IMG/VR virus record: IMGVR_UViG_3300011116_000388
Location: 1 to 25,950 of that record
Source: a virus
Reading direction: 5' to 3' (one strand)
Length of the DNA stretch: 25,950 nt
In this document: piece after piece, positions 21,774 to 25,950 of the stretch
Layout: every line of letters begins with the position of its first letter
Position numbering within the stretch: the first letter of the stretch is position 1
Translations under genes and position numbers: made by a program
The notes under the pieces: generated by a model
The model's input: only the letters and a program-made list of their open reading frames with translations
Database searches by the model: none
Told to the model about the DNA's origin: nothing

Positions 21774-22069
21774 AACGTAACAGGCAAAACGCTGAGTGGG
21801 CGCGGGTTTTCAGAGAAAATATTGTATATAGTTATAATGTTATGAGATTTAAGATTGTATGAGTTTTGCAGAATTGTGCGAATGGTAATAGTTATGCACT
21901 TGCCGAAGGCCTTAAACAATCTCACAGCCACTCACAATCCCGAAAATTAACGTAACATATAACATTGCTTTATAATCAAGGACTTACGAAAAACAAAACG
22001 TAACAAAGCCCCTTTTTCTGTAACATTACTGCGTAACAAAGCCCAAAAAATAACGCTTGACAAAGCCCC
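21774..22069. repeat. Short AACGTAAC and CGTAACAAAGCCC repeats
   Basis: AACGTAAC occurs at 21774-21781, 21949-21956 and 21997-22004. The longer CGTAACAAAGCCC occurs at 21999-22011 and 22032-22044, and a related TTGACAAAGCCCC at 22057-22069. Same strand, irregular spacing. Iteron-like, purpose unknown. Confidence 0.55.
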
Positions 22070-22100
22070 AAAAAACTACTAAGCTGCGTGCAGCTTAGTA
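22070..22100 (-). terminator. Probable leftward terminator (11-bp arms)
   Basis: TACTAAGCTGC-GT-GCAGCTTAGTA (22077-22100) forms a perfect hairpin; on the minus strand it is followed by G and six T. A further ACTAAGCT at 22112-22119 could pair instead with the arm at 22092-22099, giving an alternative fold. Confidence 0.6.
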
Positions 22101-22113
22101 CCCATAACACAAC

Positions 22114-22207
22114 TAAGCTACCCCCGCACAGAGAACTGGTTGGACTAACAACCGCGCCCGATCCCGCCCACCGCATAAGCTACCCCCGCATAGAGAACTG
22201 GTTGGAC
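22114..22207. repeat. Two 32-bp direct repeats, 30 bp apart
   Basis: Copies at 22114-22145 and 22176-22207 differ at one base (C or T). Each starts TAAGCTACCCCCGCA and ends ACTGGTTGGAC. Only two copies and one spacer exist, so this is not a supported CRISPR array. They flank the region upstream of palindrome copy 9. Confidence 0.85.
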
Positions 22208-22219
22208 AAACTTTCGTGA

Positions 22220-22235
22220 CCTAACAATTGTTAGG
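22220..22235. repeat. 16-bp palindrome copy 9 (perfect, 18 bp with flanks)
   Basis: Perfect CCTAACAATTGTTAGG with A and T outside extending it to 18 bp. It lies just past the tandem terminators of the P22.9 unit. Confidence 0.9.
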
Positions 22236-22246
22236 TGACAGGCAAT

Positions 22247-22268
22247 AAAAAAGCCGCCCGAAGGCGGC
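22247..22268 (-). terminator. Rho-independent terminator (second of tandem pair)
   Basis: Minus strand GCCGCC-TTCG-GGCGGC plus six T. About 26 bp including the flank are identical to the 8.85 kb terminator. Confidence 0.9.
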
Positions 22269-22272
22269 AAAG

Positions 22273-22298
22273 AAAAAACCCAGCCTTGCGGCTGGGTT
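22273..22298 (-). terminator. Rho-independent terminator (first of tandem pair)
   Basis: Minus strand AACCCAGCC-GCAA-GGCTGGGTT with a run of T; nine-pair stem with a GCAA tetraloop. It lies 10 bp after the stop of the 186-aa gene. Confidence 0.92.
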
Positions 22299-22308
22299 AG
22301 GTTACTGA

Positions 22309-22869
22309 TTACAGCGCAGAGATATCGATGCCCAGTGCGCCCAGTGCGGCTGCAATGTGTACTAGCGCAGCCGCTTCGCGTTGCTGAATCGTGCCATCTT
22401 TTTCGGCACGCTTGCCCGCCTTGTAATCAGCGGTCAAGTTCTCAGTGAACCGCAGCGTCAACGATTTGCGGTGGCGAGCGCCGGTAGATTCAGCCGACTC
22501 CATCAACTCAGCCGGTATCTCAGCGCCGGACTCAGCCGCCTCGCGCAGTACAGCCGCCTTGATCTGATCAGCCGCCTCCTTACGCACACGTGCCCACGGC
22601 GTTGACGGATTCGGATGCTTGCCCTTGTGATGCTTTTCGTGCAACACTTTAAAAAATGCCGCCTTCTCAGCATGAATCAACTCAGCCTCAGCGCCTTTGG
22701 CGTTGTGCTCAATAGTGAACCATGCAACCGACAAACCCTCGAAAGCCTCGTTCAACGCGATAGCATAATCGCGCTCGGCGCTACCGCTAAGGGATGACGC
22801 CTCAGCAACCGCCAAGCGGCGCTCGGCTAGCATATCGGCAACCGCCGACGATATTTGATTCAATTGCAT
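22309..22869 (-). CDS. Hypothetical protein, sole gene of the P22.9 unit (186 aa)
   Basis: 186 aa from the ATG at 22869 (GGAGG 4 nt upstream); a longer frame would use a TTG inside palindrome copy 10. No known family. It is nearly all helical and Ala/Glu/Lys rich: ISSAVADMLAERRLAVAEAS, later HAEKAAFFKVLHEKHHKGKH, then WARVRKEAADQIKAAVLREA and a basic SLTLRFTENLTADYKAGKRA. The mix of helices and basic patches could bind DNA or RNA. It has its own promoter, an operator-like repeat at the start point and two terminators, so it is likely the most highly or most tightly controlled leftward gene, perhaps the first made. Confidence 0.8.
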   Translation of the reverse strand: MQLNQISSAVADMLAERRLAVAEASSLSGSAERDYAIALNEAFEGLSVAWFTIEHNAKGAEAELIHAEKAAFFKVLHEKHHKGKHPNPSTPWARVRKEAADQIKAAVLREAAESGAEIPAELMESAESTGARHRKSLTLRFTENLTADYKAGKRAEKDGTIQQREAAALVHIAAALGALGIDISAL

Positions 22870-22888
22870 AAATCCTCCAACAAAGGGA

Positions 22889-22904
22889 TATAACAATTGT
22901 TAGG
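22889..22904. repeat. 16-bp palindrome copy 10 (TATAACAATTGTTAGG)
   Basis: Intact core, two outer bases changed. It lies in the P22.9 leader, 19 bp before the ATG of the 186-aa gene. Confidence 0.86.
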
Positions 22905-22920
22905 TGAACCGCCTAACCGG

Positions 22921-22941
22921 ATGACATATCGGTTATGTCAT
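22921..22941. promoter_or_regulatory. Operator-like inverted repeat at P22.9 start point
   Basis: ATGACATA-TCGGT-TATGTCAT: perfect 8-bp arms and a 5-bp centre. It begins 7 bp past the -10 box of P22.9, so it covers the expected start of transcription; a bound protein would block it. It differs from the 16-bp palindrome and occurs once in the window. Confidence 0.65.
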
Positions 22942-22947
22942 GATTAA

Positions 22948-22976
22948 ATTAGACCACAAAATAATACCTAATTCAA
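22948..22976 (-). promoter_or_regulatory. Extended -10 promoter P22.9 (leftward)
   Basis: Minus strand: -35 TTGAAT (22971-22976), 17-nt spacer ending TGTGG, -10 TCTAAT (22948-22953). Same design as P21.6 and P19.0. It drives the isolated 186-aa gene. Confidence 0.72.
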
Positions 22977-22998
22977 CTTTACGGGAAACAATAAAACA

Positions 22999-23014
22999 CC
23001 TAACAATTGTTAGG
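22999..23014. repeat. 16-bp palindrome copy 11 (perfect)
   Basis: Perfect copy 22 bp upstream of the P22.9 -35 box, at the inner edge of the divergent region. With copy 10 it brackets the promoter. Confidence 0.9.
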
Positions 23015-23210
23015 GTACGGGGGGCGTACACACCCAATCAGCAGCAGGGACTCCGGCAAACCCATACACACTAATCCGCTCACTCGATTCCGCGTTTTAA
23101 AAACCCCCCCACCCCCCTTATTAAATCTGCAACGCAGACCCCACCCCCTCTATATAGAAACACCCCCCGTCAATGGTACCTAATTGTCAAAATGGCTAGG
23201 GGGTACCTAG

Positions 23211-23239
23211 TTGAACACTCCTGCTAAGTTGTTTATACG
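23211..23239 (+). promoter_or_regulatory. Possible rightward promoter
   Basis: TTGAAC (23211-23216), 17-nt spacer, TATACG (23234-23239) on the plus strand. The -35 equals that of P21.6, but the -10 is imperfect and the TGTGG extension is missing. It would read into the terminase genes through the iterons. Confidence 0.4.
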
Positions 23240-23242
23240 TAC

Positions 23243-23448
23243 GAGCGTCGAAATCCCGTAAAGGATGTTTTCCTGAACAAACTAAACGAGCGTTGAGTTC
23301 CCGTAATTTGACGTTCAGGAAGAAGTCCAAAAAGTCCAAAAAGTTACTAGCTAGCTACTTGCGTTTTTCTCAGCGAACGTCAAAACCCCGTAAGAATCAA
23401 GGGGTTAAAGCAAAAAGTGAGTCAAGTATGAACGTCGAATTCCCGTAA
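23243..23448. repeat. Four 19-bp iterons upstream of terminase
   Basis: Consensus GARCGTYRARNYCCCGTAA, same orientation, at 23243-23261, 23288-23306, 23375-23393 and 23430-23448. A shorter inverted GACGTTC follows copy 2. Spacing is 45, 87 and 55 bp. Possible binding sites for TerS, a late regulator or a replication initiator. Confidence 0.82.
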
Positions 23449-23562
23449 GTGCGCATTAGAAAAGTCGGAACCCCCCTTCCGAGTTCATCCCCCGGCATCC
23501 CCCTCTTGCATTTCTGATCACCTATGTTAAATTTCGTCTACTTCCCGTGTTAACGGTGCGAC

Positions 23563-24162
23563 ATGATCAACTTAGAACCCACGAAAGATCATCCGATCCC
23601 TTTCGACTTGTCTGAAGAGAAACCTAAGACACTCTCGGACAGCATTGCTATTGCCGCAAATACTGCGGACATGATTGACTCCTTGGGTGGAAGCATCGAC
23701 TTCAACGAAAAGGACGAGCAGGCAGCGCGGGAACTTATCAAAGGTCAGTCCAAAACCACCACCCCCCAACACGTAACTCAGCCCGGTGTGGCTCGGTACG
23801 CATCAGCAATCCTGAAGAAGTACGACTACCAAGCAATTGAGGATGCGCAGCAAGCCCGAAGCTTCATTACGAACAAACTGATTGAGCTTGCCGACTGCGG
23901 CGACGCTAAGATTGAGATCAAGGCGCTCGAACTGCTGGGCAAACACTCCGATATTGGTATCTTTACTGAGCGCAGTGAGATTACTATTCACCACAGAAGC
24001 TCCACAGAGCTGGAGAACTCTATTAAAGAGCGCATCAAGCGCCTCTTGAATAGCGATATTGTGGACGTGACCCCCTTGGATGATCTGGATGCACAGCTAG
24101 GCACACCGCAATTGATCAATGGTTCTGAAGAAACACCTGAGAACGAAGGAGAAGCGGAGTGA
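23563..24162 (+). CDS. terS: Terminase small subunit
   Basis: 199 aa, ATG at 23563. The middle (about 88-145) reads YDYQAIEDAQQARSFITNKL, then KIEIKALELLGKHSDIGIFT and ERSEITIHH, the 'A.kALelLGKhsdvglFteRseV' pattern of small terminase subunits, which bind the packaging site and recruit the large subunit. The N-terminus would usually hold an HTH but none is obvious; the C-terminus is acidic. It overlaps TerL by 4 bp (GTGA). Position right before TerL adds strong support. The ribosome site upstream is weak (GGTGCG). Confidence 0.8.
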   Translation: MINLEPTKDHPIPFDLSEEKPKTLSDSIAIAANTADMIDSLGGSIDFNEKDEQAARELIKGQSKTTTPQHVTQPGVARYASAILKKYDYQAIEDAQQARSFITNKLIELADCGDAKIEIKALELLGKHSDIGIFTERSEITIHHRSSTELENSIKERIKRLLNSDIVDVTPLDDLDAQLGTPQLINGSEETPENEGEAE

Positions 24163-25685
24163 GTGAGGTGTCGCTCAAGGATATCTCTGCTTTACTAGCT
24201 GCTGGAAAGCTGTCGGAATCCGATCTACGGACGCTAGAAGCCCAGTTGACGCACTTAGAACGCCTAAAACAGCGTGAATTGGCGCAGAATAGGTTCCTAA
24301 AGTTCGTCGAAAAGGTCTGGCCTACCTTCATTGGGGGGAAACACCATGCGCGGATGGCTGATGCGTTTGAAAGGGTGGCTCGCGGAGAGTGCAAACGACT
24401 CATCATCAACATGCCACCACGGCACACGAAGTCCGAATTCGCCTCATACCTGCTGCCAGCATGGTTTCTGGGCAAGTTTCCTCACAAAAAGGTGATTCAG
24501 ACCTCCCATACCGCTGAATTGGCGGTGGGTTTTGGTCGAAAAGTCCGAAATTTGGTGGATTCTGACGTGTATGCGGACATTTTCCCCGGTTTATCTCTGC
24601 AATCAGACTCAAAAGCGGCGGGTCGATGGAACACATCCAAGGGCGGTGACTACTTCGCTATCGGTGTGGGCGGTGCGGTGACCGGTAAGGGTGCAGACAT
24701 CCTGATTATTGACGATCCGCACTCCGAACAAGAAGCTGCCATGGCAGCAATCAACCCAGATGTCTACGACAAGGTCTATGAGTGGTACACCTCGGGGCCT
24801 CGTCAGCGTTTGCAGCCCGGTGGCGCTATTGTGATCGTGATGACGCGCTGGGCGCAGCGGGATTTGACAGGCCAAGTGCTAAAAGCAGCAGCGGCACGGG
24901 GCGGTGAGGAATGGACGGTCATTGAGTTCCCAGCGATTCTACCTAGTGGCAACCCGCTGTGGCCTGAGTTCTGGTCGCTTACTGAATTAGAAGCCCTGCG
25001 TGAAGAACTGCCTAATAGTAAGTGGCAGGCGCAGTATCAACAGAACCCCGTGGGTAACGAATCCGCTATCGTCAAACGCGATTGGTGGAAGTGGTGGGAG
25101 GGCGAGCGCCCGCCGGTCTGTAACTACATCCTGCAAACATGGGATACGGCCTTCGAGAAGAACAACCGCGCTGACTATTCAGCGGGCACAACGTGGGGCA
25201 TCTTCGACAACGACGAGGATAACGGTGCGCCTAACATCGTCCTATTAGATACCTACAAGAAGCGCGTTGAGTGGGTTGAACTGAAGAAAGACGTGCTGGA
25301 GTGGTACCACCAATGGGAGCCAGACGGGATGCTGATCGAAAAGAAGGCAACCGGAGCGCCGCTGATATATGAACTGCGCAGCATGGGCATCCCAGTACAG
25401 GAGTACACCCCCAGCAAGGGCCAAGATAAGATTGCGCGTCTGAACTCAGTGTCAGACATTATTGCCTCGGGTAAGGTCTGGGTACCCCGGACACGATGGG
25501 CTGAAGAATTAGTGGATGAAATTGCAGCATTCCCCAGCGGAGAGCACGATGACTTAGTCGATGCCACAACGCTTGCATTAATGAGATTCCGTCAGGGCGG
25601 CTTCATTCGCTTGCCTATCGACGAGCCGGAAGAGATCAAGTGGTTCAAAGGAAATCGCGGACGCGAACGCTACTACACAGTTTAA
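24159..25685 (+). CDS. terL: Terminase large subunit
   Basis: 508 aa, GTG start at 24159 with AAGGAG 7 nt upstream, overlapping the TerS stop (GTGA). ATPase: Walker A MPPRHTKSE (85-93), Walker B ILIIDDPHS (181-189) and coupling motif VMTRW (227-231). Nuclease: D329 in QTWDTAFE, E394 in MLIEKKATG, and D464/D465/D468 in GEHDDLVDAT, the RNase H-like triad. It drives DNA into the capsid and cuts it. Full length and intact. Confidence 0.97.
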   Translation: MSEVSLKDISALLAAGKLSESDLRTLEAQLTHLERLKQRELAQNRFLKFVEKVWPTFIGGKHHARMADAFERVARGECKRLIINMPPRHTKSEFASYLLPAWFLGKFPHKKVIQTSHTAELAVGFGRKVRNLVDSDVYADIFPGLSLQSDSKAAGRWNTSKGGDYFAIGVGGAVTGKGADILIIDDPHSEQEAAMAAINPDVYDKVYEWYTSGPRQRLQPGGAIVIVMTRWAQRDLTGQVLKAAAARGGEEWTVIEFPAILPSGNPLWPEFWSLTELEALREELPNSKWQAQYQQNPVGNESAIVKRDWWKWWEGERPPVCNYILQTWDTAFEKNNRADYSAGTTWGIFDNDEDNGAPNIVLLDTYKKRVEWVELKKDVLEWYHQWEPDGMLIEKKATGAPLIYELRSMGIPVQEYTPSKGQDKIARLNSVSDIIASGKVWVPRTRWAEELVDEIAAFPSGEHDDLVDATTLALMRFRQGGFIRLPIDEPEEIKWFKGNRGRERYYTV

Positions 25686-25694
25686 GGACTAATC

Positions 25695-25950
25695 ATGGCT
25701 ATTGATAAAAGCTTGTACGCCGCCCCGATGGGCTTGGAGCAAATGGCGCAAGGCCCGGAACTTGAGATTGAAATTGAGAACCCGGACGAAGTGAAGGTGG
25801 GCATTGATGGCGAGATCATTATTGATCTAAAGCCTGTCAAAGAAACCGCTGAAGACTTTGACGCAAACCTTGCCGACTACATCGACGAGAAAGAACTACA
25901 GACGCTGGCGTCTGACTTGATCGATGACTACGACAAGGACACACGCGACC
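25695..25950 (+). CDS. Start of a probable portal protein (cut by window edge)
   Basis: ATG at 25695, 9 bp after TerL, open to the right edge for 85 codons. It begins MAIDKSLYAAPMGLEQMAQG, then an acidic stretch and ASDLIDDYDKDTRD at the edge. A run 'L...li.dyd.D...R..W' is how P22-like portal proteins begin, and the gene after TerL is usually the portal. The motif is cut off, so the call rests on position and a short match; a scaffold or head protein remains possible. AAGGAC lies about 7 nt upstream. Confidence 0.6.
   Translation, partial: MAIDKSLYAAPMGLEQMAQGPELEIEIENPDEVKVGIDGEIIIDLKPVKETAEDFDANLADYIDEKELQTLASDLIDDYDKDTRD

Larger units (their letters stand above)
21684..22219. other. Non-coding AT-rich island with repeats
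   Basis: 536 bp without a supported gene. The left part (about 21700-21990) is AT-rich, with TATAAT-like words in both directions but no convincing -35. Frames of 66 and 83 codons on the minus strand have no ribosome site and a composition unlike a protein. Repeats within it are listed separately. It may be a replication origin or regulatory region. Confidence 0.6.
23015..23562. other. Divergent non-coding region before terminase (possible packaging site)
   Basis: About 550 bp with no supported gene between the leftward and rightward arms. It has C-rich runs (about 23105-23170), two GGTACCTA blocks (near 23175 and 23202), tandem AGTCCAAAA copies (23323-23341) and four 19-bp iterons. In lambda-like phages the region before terS holds cos or pac sites, so this is the natural candidate; no cos end can be read from sequence alone. 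Confidence 0.5.

Noticed and set aside
21680-21931. 83-codon minus-strand frame in the AT-rich island
   Set aside because: No ribosome site, runs through AT-rich repeats, starts beyond promoter P21.6 and has an unlikely composition.
22057-22084. Plus-strand promoter TTGACA ... TAAGCT
   Set aside because: The -10 matches only three of six bases and no rightward gene follows within range.
21976-22176. 66-codon minus-strand frame with hydrophobic stretches
   Set aside because: It runs through a hairpin terminator and a direct repeat; no ribosome site or homology.
22114-22207. CRISPR array
   Set aside because: Only two repeats and one spacer, no cas genes, and the repeat has no dyad; kept as a direct repeat.

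Overview
The window is about 26 kb of a tailed double-stranded DNA bacteriophage (Caudoviricetes). It has DNA packaging genes, a complete phage-type replication set, genes packed with 1-14 bp overlaps, and many small conserved-hypothetical genes. Base composition is near 50% GC by eye and starts carry AGGAG-type ribosome binding sites, which fits a proteobacterial host, but nothing here names the host. No integrase, tRNA, rRNA or insertion sequence was seen.

Layout. Everything from 1 to about 22.9 kb is transcribed leftward (minus strand); from 23.56 kb onward it runs rightward (TerS, TerL, start of a probable portal gene). Between the arms lies a roughly 550 bp non-coding region (23015-23562) with four copies of a 19-bp iteron just before the terminase genes.

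The leftward arm reads as five transcription units, each with a recognisable promoter. (1) P22.9 drives one isolated unknown gene (22309-22869) that ends in two tandem terminators. (2) P21.6 drives a string of very small genes and a 331-aa conserved phage protein (21.6-19.05 kb). (3) P19.0 drives a MoxR AAA+ ATPase, a DUF2201-type zincin/von Willebrand A protein and a DUF3150-like protein, then many small genes including a Cro-like HTH. It also covers a cassette of 2OG-Fe(II) oxygenase, JmjC-like cupin, DUF6065-like protein and CmcI-type methyltransferase, then a ribbon-helix-helix gene and a DUF3310 fusion; it ends at a terminator at 8.85 kb. (4) P8.8 drives a zinc-ribbon protein, VRR-NUC nuclease, family A DNA polymerase, a small membrane protein, a PD-(D/E)XK nuclease with four Fe-S-type cysteines, an HNH-like protein and a SNF2-type helicase. 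(5) P3.7 drives a coiled-coil protein, an SSB-like protein, an HTH and a primase-helicase (AEP primase plus DUF927) cut by the window edge. Units 4 and 5 together form the replication/recombination module.

The most striking signal is a dispersed 16-bp palindrome, CCTAACAATTGTTAGG, present 11 times (8 with the exact 12-bp core). Ten of the copies lie in 15.3-23.0 kb, and nearly all sit in gene junctions, often touching or containing stop or start codons. This resembles the operator/stoperator network of mycobacteriophage L5, but with a perfect palindrome. It probably marks a genome-wide regulatory system of this phage whose binding protein is not identified. Three of the promoters share an extended -10 block (TGTGGTNNAAT) and sit among these palindromes.
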